A stretch of DNA of 64,000 nucleotides from Scandinavium sp002470465 (GTDB lineage: Bacteria; Pseudomonadota; Gammaproteobacteria; Enterobacterales; Enterobacteriaceae). The notes beneath the pieces are model-generated. The model did not search any database and was not told the origin of the DNA. It saw nothing but the letters and a program-made list of their open reading frames with translations. This document shows positions 24,597 through 33,763 of the stretch, in pieces (within the stretch, counting starts at the first letter, position 1; every line of letters begins with the position of its first letter). The stretch spans positions 310,001-374,000 of the forward strand of contig NZ_JBFLVD010000015.1 of assembly GCF_040750395.1 (NCBI RefSeq), read 5' to 3'. Both the position numbers and the translations under genes were made by a program.

Positions 24597-26223
24597 TGCA
24601 TTTCACTTTCGGTATAAAAACGGAAAACAGAGCGCCAGTGGGATCGTTATCTTCAAGCGTAATAACGCCGCCGCAACGCTCCACATAGCCAGAAATCAAA
24701 TACAAGCCGAGGCCGTGTTCACCGGCATCTTTCTCCCGGGTGCTCACGCCCTGGCTAAAAATGGCGTGACGCAGCTCATCCGGAACGCCGCAGCCGTGGT
24801 CACTCACTTCAATCACTACCTCCGGGCCCTCATCGCTGAGATACAGCTCGACAGTTTTATCGCCCTTCGGGTTGTGGAGGCTTGCTTCGAATGCGTTATC
24901 CAGCAGGTTGCCGACGATGGCGGAAAACTCGGTGCTGTCCAGCCCTGGCGGTAACTGACGGAGCTGGCTGCCTTCCACAATATGCAGATTAAGCCCCAGC
25001 TCGTGCGCACGTTGTACCTTGCCGAACAGTAACCCGGCGACCTGGCGATCGCAGAAGGCGCTGCGCAGGCGGTCTATCAGCGCCTGCTGGGCCTGGGATT
25101 CCCCCTTCACCATCTCCAGCACACGGTCGTACTCTTTCATCTGCAGCAGGCCGCTTAGCGTCGACATCCAGTTCAGATGCTCGTGCCGCAGCACCCGCAG
25201 GCTCTCCACGTACTGTTTAATCTGCGTCAGCTGAGCGTTCAACGCGCTCATTTCATCCTTGCTGCGAAAGCTGATAATGGCCCCCAGCATTTCCGCCCCG
25301 GAACGAATCGCCCCCCGATTGGCGATCACGTTCAGCCCGTTAAACGTACACATCACGTCCTGCCTTTTGTCCGCGATGCTGTCGGTGAAAAACGCGCTCG
25401 GCTGGACCACGTCGGCAATCGGCCTGCCGAGCCACTGTCGCCCCGGCGAACTCAGACCGAGCATTTTTCGGGCGTTACGGTTAATCGCGGTGATTTGTCC
25501 ATCGGGATCCACCGCAATCAGCCCCTCAAAAACGGAGCCGAACAGCGCCTCCTGCTGACGAACGACCCTCGCAATCTGCCGCGGCTCCATACCCAGCATC
25601 TGGCGGCGAATATGTGCGGCAAACAGCCACGACAGCAGCAGTAAAATCAGCAACAGCAGCACAAACACGCCCGCCATCGGCAAAATAAAATCCAGCCGCC
25701 AGCTGTCGATTTTGCTGACCAGATAGCCCAGCGACACCACGCCGATAATCTGCCCGTGCTCATCAAACACCGGCGTTTTCGCACGCATCGCCATGCCTAT
25801 CGAACCTTTGCCGGTAATGAAGTAGCTTTCGCCCTTTTCCAGCGCGCCGGGTTTGGTCCACTGCATCGGCTGACCTATTTTCTCCGGATTAGGGTGATAC
25901 AGACGAACCGAATGCTTATCGCCAATGACCACATAATCCAGGTCTGAGCCCCCTGCCAGCTTGCTGGCTATCACCGAGAGCCGTGCGGTATCCCGGCTTT
26001 TCACCGCCGCCACGACGCTGTCGTTTGCCGCGATAATTTTGGCCTGATTCATCGCCATATCCCTGACCTGGCGGGTGAGATAGTCTTCAAAGCTTGCGGA
26101 GAGGTACTGGCCGAGGGCCGCAACTAATAGCGAGGACATTAACAGCAGCAGCAGAAAAATACGCAGCGGAAACGCGAGGCGATAAAAGAACGCCAGGCTT
26201 CCTCCCGCTTTTACCTCTGACAT
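24562..26223 (-). CDS. dpiB: Citrate sensor histidine kinase DpiB (CitA)
   Basis: A 553-residue membrane sensor. Transmembrane segments at about 17-40 and 180-203 enclose a periplasmic PAS-like citrate-binding domain with the conserved YLVS, RLYHPNP and GMAMRAKTP segments. A cytoplasmic PAS (GLIAVDPDGQITAINRNARK) follows, then the phosphoacceptor histidine H347 in VLRHEHLNWMSTL. The C-terminal HATPase has NLLDNAFEA and GEHGLGLYLI. It is divergent from citC, the classical arrangement for citrate fermentation clusters. Confidence 0.96.
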   Translation of the reverse strand: MSEVKAGGSLAFFYRLAFPLRIFLLLLLMSSLLVAALGQYLSASFEDYLTRQVRDMAMNQAKIIAANDSVVAAVKSRDTARLSVIASKLAGGSDLDYVVIGDKHSVRLYHPNPEKIGQPMQWTKPGALEKGESYFITGKGSIGMAMRAKTPVFDEHGQIIGVVSLGYLVSKIDSWRLDFILPMAGVFVLLLLILLLLSWLFAAHIRRQMLGMEPRQIARVVRQQEALFGSVFEGLIAVDPDGQITAINRNARKMLGLSSPGRQWLGRPIADVVQPSAFFTDSIADKRQDVMCTFNGLNVIANRGAIRSGAEMLGAIISFRSKDEMSALNAQLTQIKQYVESLRVLRHEHLNWMSTLSGLLQMKEYDRVLEMVKGESQAQQALIDRLRSAFCDRQVAGLLFGKVQRAHELGLNLHIVEGSQLRQLPPGLDSTEFSAIVGNLLDNAFEASLHNPKGDKTVELYLSDEGPEVVIEVSDHGCGVPDELRHAIFSQGVSTREKDAGEHGLGLYLISGYVERCGGVITLEDNDPTGALFSVFIPKVKCNDGTTSDDFDC

Positions 26224-26591
26224 GATCGTTTCCTTGTGTCGGAACAGGCTTCTCCCTAATGACCCTTAAAATGTAATGGTTTTGTTTTCGCGGCGTCCAG
26301 AGATTCGCACCGGTTTCGTTAAGGATTGCACAAATAAAATCAATTACGAAAATAAACGTCACGCCATTAGATGCATTAAAGATAATTAAACAAATAAAAA
26401 CCATTAAGCCAATTTAAAACAGCCCTGCGTTTGTGAAACAGGTCAATAATTAAAATAAAAACAGCTCGTACTATCGTCGCATGAGTAAGGAATAACCCGT
26501 ACTGAAGTCGCAAATGTTATTCATTTGCAAAGCATTATTATCAGTTTCGTTGCTACTTCGGCAGCGTAAAAAAAACAGGATGTTTTGATCC
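26224..26591. promoter_or_regulatory. dpiB-citC divergent regulatory region
   Basis: 368 AT-rich bases without a gene. It should carry both promoters and the DpiA binding sites, which are AT-rich in E. coli and Klebsiella. A CRP-like site TGTGA-AACAGG-TCAAT at 26432-26447 matches 8 of 10 fixed positions; catabolite control of cit genes would fit. The exact promoters were not assigned. Confidence 0.55.
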
Positions 26592-27650
26592 ATGCAGGCC
26601 CAACCCGTATTTACGCAGGTCAAACGTGCGGAAAATAAAAAAATCGCCACCGTGACGCAATTCCTGCGCGAAAACGACCTGAGCATAGATACCACGGTAG
26701 AGGTTTTTATTACCGTAACCCGCAATGAAACACTGATTGCCTGCGGCGGTATTGCCGGGAATATTATTAAATGTGTCGCCATCAGTGAATCAGCGCGCGG
26801 TGAAGGCCTGGCATTAAAGCTGGCCACCGAATTAATAAATCTGGCGTATGAAAAGCAGCGCACAAATTTATTCATTTACACCAAAAGCCATAACAAAGCC
26901 CTGTTTAAGCAATGCGGTTTTTATACGATCGCCAGCGTGCCCGGCGTGATGGTATTGATGGAAAACAGCGCCACGCGACTGCAACGCTATGCCAGCTACC
27001 TCACAACGCTCCGCCAGAGCGGCGAAAAAATTGGCTGTATCGTCATGAACGCCAATCCCTTCACTCTCGGCCATCGCTATCTGATTCAGACAGCAGCTGC
27101 GCAGTGCGACTGGCTGCATGTGTTTCTGGTGAAAGAGGACACCTCACGTTTTCCCTATGAGGACCGCCTGGCGCTGGTCCGCGCCGGAACAGCGGATATT
27201 CCGGGCATTACCGTCCACCGGGGATCGGAATACATGATCTCACGCGCCACCTTCCCCTGCTATTTCATCAAAGAGCAGAGCGTGATTAACCACTGCTACA
27301 CCGAAATTGACCTGCAAATCTTTCGGCAACATCTCGCTCCGGCGCTGGGCATTACGCACCGCTTCGTCGGCACCGAGCCGTTCTGTACGGTCACCGCAGG
27401 TTACAACCACGATATGCGCCAGCGGCTTGCCGATCCGGCATGGACTTCGCCGCCCATTCAGCTGGTTGAAATCGAGCGCCTGCAGTACCAGGGCGCGGCA
27501 ATTTCCGCTTCCTGGGTGCGTCAGCTGCTGGTGAAAAAAGATCTGGCAACCATCGCGCAGCTGGTCCCGGAGGCGACCTGCAATTATCTGCAACAGATGA
27601 TCGCCGTGAACAAAGAATCCCCTTCCGCATCAATGACAGGTGAAAAATGA
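26592..27650 (+). CDS. citC: [Citrate (pro-3S)-lyase] ligase
   Basis: 352 residues. It acetylates the thiol of the phosphoribosyl-dephospho-CoA arm on CitD with acetate and ATP, switching citrate lyase on. An N-terminal GNAT-like part (SARGEGLALKLATELINLAY) precedes a nucleotidyltransferase domain with GCIVMNANPFTLGHRYLI and a later ISASWVRQL close to the ISxxxVR pattern. It is the first gene of the cit operon and overlaps citD by 4 bases. The ribosome site (AGGA, 12 bases upstream) is weak. Confidence 0.96.
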   Translation: MQAQPVFTQVKRAENKKIATVTQFLRENDLSIDTTVEVFITVTRNETLIACGGIAGNIIKCVAISESARGEGLALKLATELINLAYEKQRTNLFIYTKSHNKALFKQCGFYTIASVPGVMVLMENSATRLQRYASYLTTLRQSGEKIGCIVMNANPFTLGHRYLIQTAAAQCDWLHVFLVKEDTSRFPYEDRLALVRAGTADIPGITVHRGSEYMISRATFPCYFIKEQSVINHCYTEIDLQIFRQHLAPALGITHRFVGTEPFCTVTAGYNHDMRQRLADPAWTSPPIQLVEIERLQYQGAAISASWVRQLLVKKDLATIAQLVPEATCNYLQQMIAVNKESPSASMTGEK

Positions 27651-27943
27651 ACATTACCCAAGCAGCCGTCGCCGGCACCCTGGAGTCAGGCGATGTCATG
27701 ATACGAATAGCCCCGCTCGACGGTCAGGAGATTGACCTGCAAATCAGCAGCAGCGTCGAGAAACAGTTTGGCGAAGCCATTCGCGCCACGCTCTATGAAA
27801 TCCTCCACCGCCACGATGTTCGCGGCGTACAGCTGATCGTCGATGATAAAGGCGCGCTCGACTGCGTACTACGCGCTCGTCTGGAAACCCTGCTGGTCCG
27901 CGCCAGCGGGCTCAGCGCCCTGCCATGGGAGGATCGCTCATGA
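27647..27943 (+). CDS. citD: Citrate lyase acyl carrier protein (gamma subunit)
   Basis: A 98-residue carrier. The serine that bears the phosphoribosyl-dephospho-CoA prosthetic group is S14 in AGTLESGDVMI, the E. coli position. It has the typical C-terminal ALPWED segment. It overlaps citC (4 bases) and citE (4 bases), so the subunits are made in a tightly coupled unit. Confidence 0.97.
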   Translation: MNITQAAVAGTLESGDVMIRIAPLDGQEIDLQISSSVEKQFGEAIRATLYEILHRHDVRGVQLIVDDKGALDCVLRARLETLLVRASGLSALPWEDRS

Positions 27944-28848
27944 CCTCGACTTCCGCCCAGCTGCGCAGATCCCGTACCCGACGCAGCATGCTGTTTATTC
28001 CCGGTGCCAACGCTGCGATGGTCAGCAATAGCTTTATCTACGGCGCTGATGCGCTGATGTTCGACCTTGAGGACTCAGTCATTCTACGTGAGAAAGATGC
28101 CGCACGCTGCCTGGTGTACCACGCCCTTCAGCACCCACTTTACCGGGAGCGTGAAACCATCGTGCGGGTCAACGCCCTGGATTCGGCGTACGGTCTGGCT
28201 GACCTCGAGGCCGTTGTTCGCGGCGGAGCCGACATTGTGCGTCTGCCGAAAACCGATACCGCGCAGGACGTGAAGGATATTGAAAGCGAAATCGTCCGCA
28301 TTGAGGAACAGTGCGGCCGCGAGTCCGGCAGCACAGGGCTGCTGGCGGCCATCGAATCGCCGCAAGGGATCACCGAAGCGGCCGCCATTGCCAACGCTTC
28401 GCCACGTCTGATCGGCATCGCGTTAGGCGCTGAAGACTACGTCAGGAATTTGCGCACAGAGCGTTCAGCGGATGGCGTAGAGCTGCTCTTCGCGCGCTGT
28501 GCCATTTTACAAGCCGCCCGTGCCGCCGGGATCCAGGCGTTCGATACCGTCTATTCCGACGCCAGCAACGATGCGGGGTTTCTCCACGAGGCCGCGCACA
28601 TCAAACAGCTGGGCTTTGACGGTAAATCCCTGATCAACCCGCGCCAGATTGAACTGCTGCATAACCTCTATGCGCCTACGCAGAAAGAGATTAACCACGC
28701 ACAGCAGGTTATTGAGGCCGCTGAAGCCTCTGCGCGCGAAGGGCGTGGCGTAGTGTCACTCAACGGGAAAATGGTGGACAGCCCGGTTATCGAACGTGCG
28801 CGTCTGGTGCTATCACGCGCTGCGCTCTCAGGCATTCGTCAAGAATAA
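27940..28848 (+). CDS. citE: Citrate lyase beta subunit (citryl-ACP lyase)
   Basis: A 302-residue TIM-barrel lyase that splits citryl-ACP to oxaloacetate and acetyl-ACP. Key segments are RRSMLFIPGAN, DLEDSV (Mg-binding acidic residues), AAIESPQGI and GAEDYVRNLRTER. The start ATG 27940 overlaps the citD stop and follows GGGAGG; an in-frame ATG at 27925 lies deeper in citD and has no equivalent in E. coli. Confidence 0.97.
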   Translation: MTSTSAQLRRSRTRRSMLFIPGANAAMVSNSFIYGADALMFDLEDSVILREKDAARCLVYHALQHPLYRERETIVRVNALDSAYGLADLEAVVRGGADIVRLPKTDTAQDVKDIESEIVRIEEQCGRESGSTGLLAAIESPQGITEAAAIANASPRLIGIALGAEDYVRNLRTERSADGVELLFARCAILQAARAAGIQAFDTVYSDASNDAGFLHEAAHIKQLGFDGKSLINPRQIELLHNLYAPTQKEINHAQQVIEAAEASAREGRGVVSLNGKMVDSPVIERARLVLSRAALSGIRQE

Positions 28849-28857
28849 GGATTAATC

Positions 28858-30378
28858 ATGACTCAGATCTCCCGACAGGAACGGGTTGCCGCCTGGCGTC
28901 GCCACGCGGACGATATGACCCCGCTCTATGCCCCCGTCTCTAAGCTAAACCTGCAAACGCAAAAGCCCCGGGATCGCAAGCTTTGCGCCAGCCTTGAAGA
29001 GGCGATTCGCCGCTCCGGGCTGCAGGACGGCATGACCATTTCGTTTCACCACGCCTTTCGCAATGGCGATCTGACGCTGAACCAGGTCATGGACGCGATT
29101 GCCGCTCTGGGATTCAAAAACCTGACGCTGGCCTCCAGTTCACTCAGCGACTGCCATGCCCCGCTGGTCGAACACATCCGCAATCAGGTCATTACCCGGA
29201 TTTATACTTCGGGCCTGCGCGGCCCGCTTGCCGAGGCAATCTCTCGCGGCCTGCTGGCTGAACCGGTGCAGATCCACTCCCACGGCGGGCGCGTTCATCT
29301 GGTCGAAAGCGGTGAGCTGAACGTTGACGTGGCCTTTCTTGGCGTGCCCTCCTGCGATCCCTTTGGCAACGCCAACGGTTTCACGGGCAAAGCCTGCTGC
29401 GGCTCACTGGGCTATGCCAAAGTCGATGCCGAAAACGCGCAGCAGGTAGTGCTACTCACCGAAACGCTGTTGCCCTACCCGCACGCGCCCGCCAGCCTGC
29501 GCCAGGACCAGGTCGATCTGATCGTACAGGTTGAACAGGTCGGCGATGCGGACAAAATCGGTGCCGATGCCACCCGTATGACGTCCAATCCCCGCGAACT
29601 GCTGATTGCCCGCAGCGCCGCGGACGTGGTGGTTAACTCCGGCTTTTTCAACGATGGGTTCTCCCTGCAAACCGGCACGGGTGGTGCGTCACTCGCGGTC
29701 ACCCGTTTTCTGGAAGATAAAATGCGCCAGCGCAACGTCCAGGCCGCGTTCGCGCTGGGCGGCATTACCTCCACCATGGTCGAACTGCACGAAAAAGGGC
29801 TGATCCACACGTTACTCGACGTGCAGAGCTTTGACCGGGCGGCCGCTGAGTCCCTCGCCCGCAATCCGAATCACATTGAAATCAGCGCTAACGAGTACGC
29901 CAACCGGGGTTCAAAAGGTGCCAGCGTTGACCGGCTGGATGTCGTTGTCCTCAGCGCACTGGAGATTGATACACAGTTCAACGTTAACGTGCTGACCGGC
30001 TCCGACGGCGTCCTGCGCGGCGCATCCGGGGGTCACTGCGATACGGCCGTCGCCGCGGCCGTCTCTATCATCGTTGCCCCGCTGGTACGCGGCCGTATCC
30101 CCACGCTGGTTGATCAGGTCACCACCTGCGTCACGCCGGGTTCGAGCGTGGATATCCTCGTCACCGATCATGGTATCGCCGTCAACCCCGCTCGCCCAGA
30201 GCTGGCCGAGCGCCTTAAGAATGCCGGACTGAAGGTGGTGTCCGTTGAGTGGCTGCGCGAGCGGGCTGACATTCTCACCGGAACACCGCAACCCATTGAA
30301 TTTACCGATCGGATTATCGCCGTCGTGCGCTATCGCGACGGTTCGGTAATTGACGTCGTCCATCAGGTGAAGGAGTAA
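28858..30378 (+). CDS. citF: Citrate lyase alpha subunit (citrate:acetyl-ACP transferase)
   Basis: 506 residues, full length. A CoA-transferase-fold protein that exchanges the acetyl group on CitD for citrate. Conserved segments include SFHHAFRNGD, HSHGGRVHLVESGELN and FALGGITS. ATAAGGATTAATC precedes the ATG. With CitD and CitE it forms the cytoplasmic lyase complex. Confidence 0.97.
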   Translation: MTQISRQERVAAWRRHADDMTPLYAPVSKLNLQTQKPRDRKLCASLEEAIRRSGLQDGMTISFHHAFRNGDLTLNQVMDAIAALGFKNLTLASSSLSDCHAPLVEHIRNQVITRIYTSGLRGPLAEAISRGLLAEPVQIHSHGGRVHLVESGELNVDVAFLGVPSCDPFGNANGFTGKACCGSLGYAKVDAENAQQVVLLTETLLPYPHAPASLRQDQVDLIVQVEQVGDADKIGADATRMTSNPRELLIARSAADVVVNSGFFNDGFSLQTGTGGASLAVTRFLEDKMRQRNVQAAFALGGITSTMVELHEKGLIHTLLDVQSFDRAAAESLARNPNHIEISANEYANRGSKGASVDRLDVVVLSALEIDTQFNVNVLTGSDGVLRGASGGHCDTAVAAAVSIIVAPLVRGRIPTLVDQVTTCVTPGSSVDILVTDHGIAVNPARPELAERLKNAGLKVVSVEWLRERADILTGTPQPIEFTDRIIAVVRYRDGSVIDVVHQVKE

Positions 30379-30381
30379 ACC

Positions 30382-30933
30382 ATGCCGCTCTATCTCAGCT
30401 GCGCGAGCAATCGTGTCATCGCGCTGCCCGAACTGCTTGCCAGCCGGGATGATCGTCAGGCACGCCAGCAGCAGTGGCAGAAAAAGTATCCCACATCACT
30501 GATTTCCTTTACCACCGTGGCGCCAGGCCCGGTCAAAGACAGCGAACTGTCGCGCCGTATTTTTAACCACGGTATCCGTTCACTTCGCCAGATGCTTGCC
30601 GCATCCGGCTGGGAAATTGTTCACCAGCGCTGCTACGAACTGGCGACGGGGGCAGAAGGATTGCTGGCCGTTGATGCCCCAGCGCTGGCGCTCAAGCGGG
30701 CCTGTATCACACAGGAGCAGCATCACCCGCTGGGCAGGCTATGGGATATCGACGTCTTCACGCCGCAGGGAGAGCTGCTGTCCCGCCAGGCGCTTGCTCA
30801 GCCAGCCCGCCGCTGCCTGCTTTGCGAAAGGGATGCCCGCATTTGTGCAAGAGAGCGTTCCCATTCGACCGCGGAGTTGCTCAACCATATGGAGAGGCTG
30901 CTGCATGATGCCGAAAACGCACAGCAAAGCTGA
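30382..30933 (+). CDS. citX: Apo-citrate lyase phosphoribosyl-dephospho-CoA transferase
   Basis: 183 residues. It attaches the prosthetic group made by CitG to S14 of apo-CitD. The conserved FTTVAPGPVKDS, RRIFNHG and HPLGRLWDIDV segments are present, with a CLLCERDARICARE cysteine-rich stretch near the C-terminus. It is 3 bases from citF and its last 29 bases overlap citG. CitX is a separate gene here, as in E. coli; in some bacteria it is fused to CitG. Confidence 0.96.
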   Translation: MPLYLSCASNRVIALPELLASRDDRQARQQQWQKKYPTSLISFTTVAPGPVKDSELSRRIFNHGIRSLRQMLAASGWEIVHQRCYELATGAEGLLAVDAPALALKRACITQEQHHPLGRLWDIDVFTPQGELLSRQALAQPARRCLLCERDARICARERSHSTAELLNHMERLLHDAENAQQS

Positions 30934-31789
30934 CTGCACGCTGGCAGAACGGGTCGCTGAACTGGCCTGGCGGGCAATGATCGCCGAAGTGGAGCTTTCA
31001 CCCAAGCCCGGCCTTGTGGATCGCCACAACAGCGGCGCGCACCAGGATATGACGCTGGAGGATTTTTATCTCAGTGCAAATGCCATTTATCCCTGGCTTG
31101 CCGATTTTGTGCGCTACGGCGCCACCAGCGCGGGGCTGGCTGAAACATCCGTTTTGTCCGGTTTGCGGCACATCGGCCTTGCCTGCGAAGCCGATATGTT
31201 TCGGGCAACGGGAGGGGTGAACACCCATAAGGGCAGCATTTTTTCGCTCGGACTGCTCTGTGCGGCAGTTGGACGCCTGCATGAGCATCGCCGTCGTCTC
31301 ACGCCGGAAAGCATTTGTGCAACCGTGGCATCATTTTGCCATGGGCTTAGCGCCCGTGAATTGCAGCTCGGCAACCAGCAGAAAACCGCGGGCCAGCGTC
31401 TGTATCTGACGCTGGGCCTCACCGGGGCGCGAGGTCAGGCGGAAGCCGGTTATCCCCTGGTGCTTAAGCTCGCTTTGCTGCACGTGAGAATAATGCGTAA
31501 CCGGCATCTTCCCACCGAGCGGATATGGCTCGACACGCTGCTGGTGCTGATGGCGCACAACGGCGACACCAACGTTGCTTCGCGAGGCGGTCTGCAAGGG
31601 CTGCTATGGCTGCAACACCAGGCCAGAGCCCTGCTGCATCGCGGTAGCGTCCGCCGGGATAAGGATATGCATGCCCTGCGTGAATTCGACCAACAGTGTA
31701 TTGCCCGTAATCTGAGCCCCGGCGGCAGCGCCGACCTGCTGATTGTCACCCTCTTTTTAGATGAACTGTCCCGATTAGCGAAAAGATAA
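30905..31789 (+). CDS. citG: Triphosphoribosyl-dephospho-CoA synthase
   Basis: 294 residues from ATG 30905 (MMPKTHSKADCTLAERV), preceded by GGAGAGG. The frame is open further upstream within citX, but the protein would then exceed the family length of about 290. Conserved segments are VELSPKPGLVDRHNSGAH, GVNTHKGSIFSLGLL, GDTNVASRGG and NLSPGGSADLL. It makes the prosthetic group precursor for citrate lyase from ATP and dephospho-CoA. Confidence 0.95.
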   Translation: MMPKTHSKADCTLAERVAELAWRAMIAEVELSPKPGLVDRHNSGAHQDMTLEDFYLSANAIYPWLADFVRYGATSAGLAETSVLSGLRHIGLACEADMFRATGGVNTHKGSIFSLGLLCAAVGRLHEHRRRLTPESICATVASFCHGLSARELQLGNQQKTAGQRLYLTLGLTGARGQAEAGYPLVLKLALLHVRIMRNRHLPTERIWLDTLLVLMAHNGDTNVASRGGLQGLLWLQHQARALLHRGSVRRDKDMHALREFDQQCIARNLSPGGSADLLIVTLFLDELSRLAKR

Positions 31790-31821
31790 CGCTATTAAAA
31801 ATCCTTACAGGAGTTTCAGCT

Positions 31822-33285
31822 ATGTCCGTTTCAAAAGAGAATATATGGAAATTGATAGCCCCTCTGCTGGTGATGGCCGTCATGCTCATTATCCCGGTTC
31901 CCGACGGCATGCCCCCGCAGGCATGGCATTTTTTTGCCGTGTTCGTGGCAATGATTGTCGGCATGATCCTCGAACCGATTCCGGCCACGGCGATAAGCTT
32001 TATTGCCATGACGATATGCGTTATCGGCAGTGATTATCTGCTCTTTGATGCCAAAGAGCTGGCCGACCCGGCGTTTAACGCGGGAAAAGAAGCGTTGAAA
32101 TGGGGGCTGGCTGGCTTTTCCAGTACGACCGTCTGGCTGGTGTTTGGCGCCTTTATCTTCGCGCTGGGCTATGAAGTCACAGGCCTCGGCAAACGCATCG
32201 CTTTATTCATGGTTAAATTTATGGGGAAGCGTACGCTGACCCTCGGCTATGCGATTGTGATAATCGATATCCTGCTGGCACCGTTTACGCCTTCAAACAC
32301 CGCCCGTACCGGCGGCACCGTTTTCCCGGTGATCAAAAACCTGCCCCCTTTATTCAGGTCTTTCCCCAACGATCCCTCTTCCCGCCGCATCGGTGGGTAT
32401 CTGATGTGGATGATGGTAATCAGTACCAGCCTGAGCTCCTCAATGTTTGTCACGGGCGCGGCACCCAACGTGCTCGGCCTGGAGTTCGTCAATAAAATTG
32501 CCGGAATTCAGATAAGCTGGCTGACGTGGTTTCTGAGCTTTTTGCCCGTCGGCATTCTGCTGTTGATCGTTGCCCCCTGGCTCTCGTACGTGTTGTATAA
32601 GCCCGAAGTCACCCACAGTGAAGAGGTCTCCGGCTGGGCGGGCAATGCGCTTAAAGAGATGGGTGCCCTGTCGCGAAAAGAAATCACGCTCATTTGTCTT
32701 GTCCTGCTGAGCCTTGCGCTTTGGGTATTTGGCGGCGGCTTCATTGATGCCACGGCGGTTGGGCTGCTGGCCGTTTCCCTGATGCTGGCGCTGCACGTAG
32801 TCCCGTGGAAAGAGATAACCCGTTACAACAGCGCCTGGAATACGCTGGTGAATCTTGCGACGCTGGTGGTCATGGCCAGCGGCCTGACCCGCTCCGGATT
32901 TATCGGCTGGTTTGCCGCAACGATGAGCACGCATCTGGAAGGCTTCTCCGCCAATACCACGGTTATCGTGCTGGTGCTGGTGTTCTATTTTGCCCATTAC
33001 CTGTTTGCCAGCCTGTCCGCGCACACCGCCACGATGCTGCCGGTGATCCTGGCGGTAGGCAAAGGGATCCCTGGGGTGCCGATGGAGCATCTCTGTATTC
33101 TGCTGGTGCTGTCGATTGGGATTATGGGCTGTCTGACGCCTTACGCCACCGGTCCTGGCGTTATCATCTACGGCTGCGGCTATGTGAAGTCGAAGGACTA
33201 CTGGCGGCTGGGAGCCATCTTTGGCGTGATTTACATCTCGCTGCTGCTGCTCGTCGGCTGGCCCATCCTTGCGCTGTGGAATTGA
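31822..33285 (+). CDS. citT: Citrate:succinate antiporter CitT
   Basis: A 487-residue DASS-family transporter with about twelve hydrophobic spans. Signature regions are APFTPSNTARTGGTVFPVIK and SSSMFVTGAAPNVLG (SNT-type sodium/dicarboxylate motifs) and LFASLSAHTATMLPV. It exchanges external citrate for internal succinate during anaerobic growth. CitT rather than a sodium-dependent CitS, and no oxaloacetate decarboxylase genes, point to the E. coli-type, co-substrate-dependent citrate fermentation. Confidence 0.96.
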   Translation: MSVSKENIWKLIAPLLVMAVMLIIPVPDGMPPQAWHFFAVFVAMIVGMILEPIPATAISFIAMTICVIGSDYLLFDAKELADPAFNAGKEALKWGLAGFSSTTVWLVFGAFIFALGYEVTGLGKRIALFMVKFMGKRTLTLGYAIVIIDILLAPFTPSNTARTGGTVFPVIKNLPPLFRSFPNDPSSRRIGGYLMWMMVISTSLSSSMFVTGAAPNVLGLEFVNKIAGIQISWLTWFLSFLPVGILLLIVAPWLSYVLYKPEVTHSEEVSGWAGNALKEMGALSRKEITLICLVLLSLALWVFGGGFIDATAVGLLAVSLMLALHVVPWKEITRYNSAWNTLVNLATLVVMASGLTRSGFIGWFAATMSTHLEGFSANTTVIVLVLVFYFAHYLFASLSAHTATMLPVILAVGKGIPGVPMEHLCILLVLSIGIMGCLTPYATGPGVIIYGCGYVKSKDYWRLGAIFGVIYISLLLLVGWPILALWN

Positions 33286-33293
33286 TCTCTGTT

Positions 33294-33319
33294 GAAGCTT
33301 CCCCGTCGGGGAAGCTTTT
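33294..33319. terminator. Terminator between citT and cedA
   Basis: GAAGCTTCCCC pairs with GGGGAAGCTTTT around GTC, just after the citT stop. It overlaps the last bases of convergent cedA. Confidence 0.88.
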
Positions 33320-33560
33320 ACTCTTCTACTTCCCCTTCCTGTCGCATCTGCGCCGCCCAGCGCTGAGCCGACTCCGGCACGCTGAAGGCCTGTGAGCGCC
33401 GGAAGCTGTCCCCCATTAGCACGAAGGCCACGTATTTCCCACGCAGCAGCCAGACGTCACGAAATCCCTCCACTTTGGAGGCGTGATCGGGCGGAGCCGG
33501 TTCGACGCGCGGCACGTAGCTGATAACAGGGCGGTTGTTTTGTTGACGCAGCGGTTTCAT
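33318..33560 (-). CDS. cedA: Cell division activator CedA
   Basis: 80 residues, nearly identical in pattern to E. coli CedA (KPLRQQNNRPVISYVPR at the start, WLLRGKYVAFVLMGDSF in the middle). It is a small DNA-binding protein first described as restoring division in a dnaA(cos) mutant and later found bound to RNA polymerase. K-12 has katE between cedA and chbG; here the 200-base gap (33561-33763) has no gene, only two hairpins, the better being GGCGCCCG/CGGGCGCC at 33727-33751. Confidence 0.95.
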   Translation of the reverse strand: MKPLRQQNNRPVISYVPRVEPAPPDHASKVEGFRDVWLLRGKYVAFVLMGDSFRRSQAFSVPESAQRWAAQMRQEGEVEE

Positions 33561-33763
33561 AAGCGGAAAAACACCAGAACGAAAAACAGAGTCAGGAATC
33601 CCCTATGATAGCCGATCGCGGCAGCCAACGTCGCGCCCTGTGTGCGGTTGCCTGGGATAAACGGCGCGATGGCAAATAACGGGCAAAAAAATGCCGGGCA
33701 TATTCACCCGGCCTAACCCCTAACACGGCGCCCGCAACGAAACCGGGCGCCAGGCGTGACATA

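Noticed and set aside
30596..30904. N-terminal extension of citG
   Set aside because: It overlaps citX in another frame; CitG family length and the GGAGAGG site support ATG 30905.
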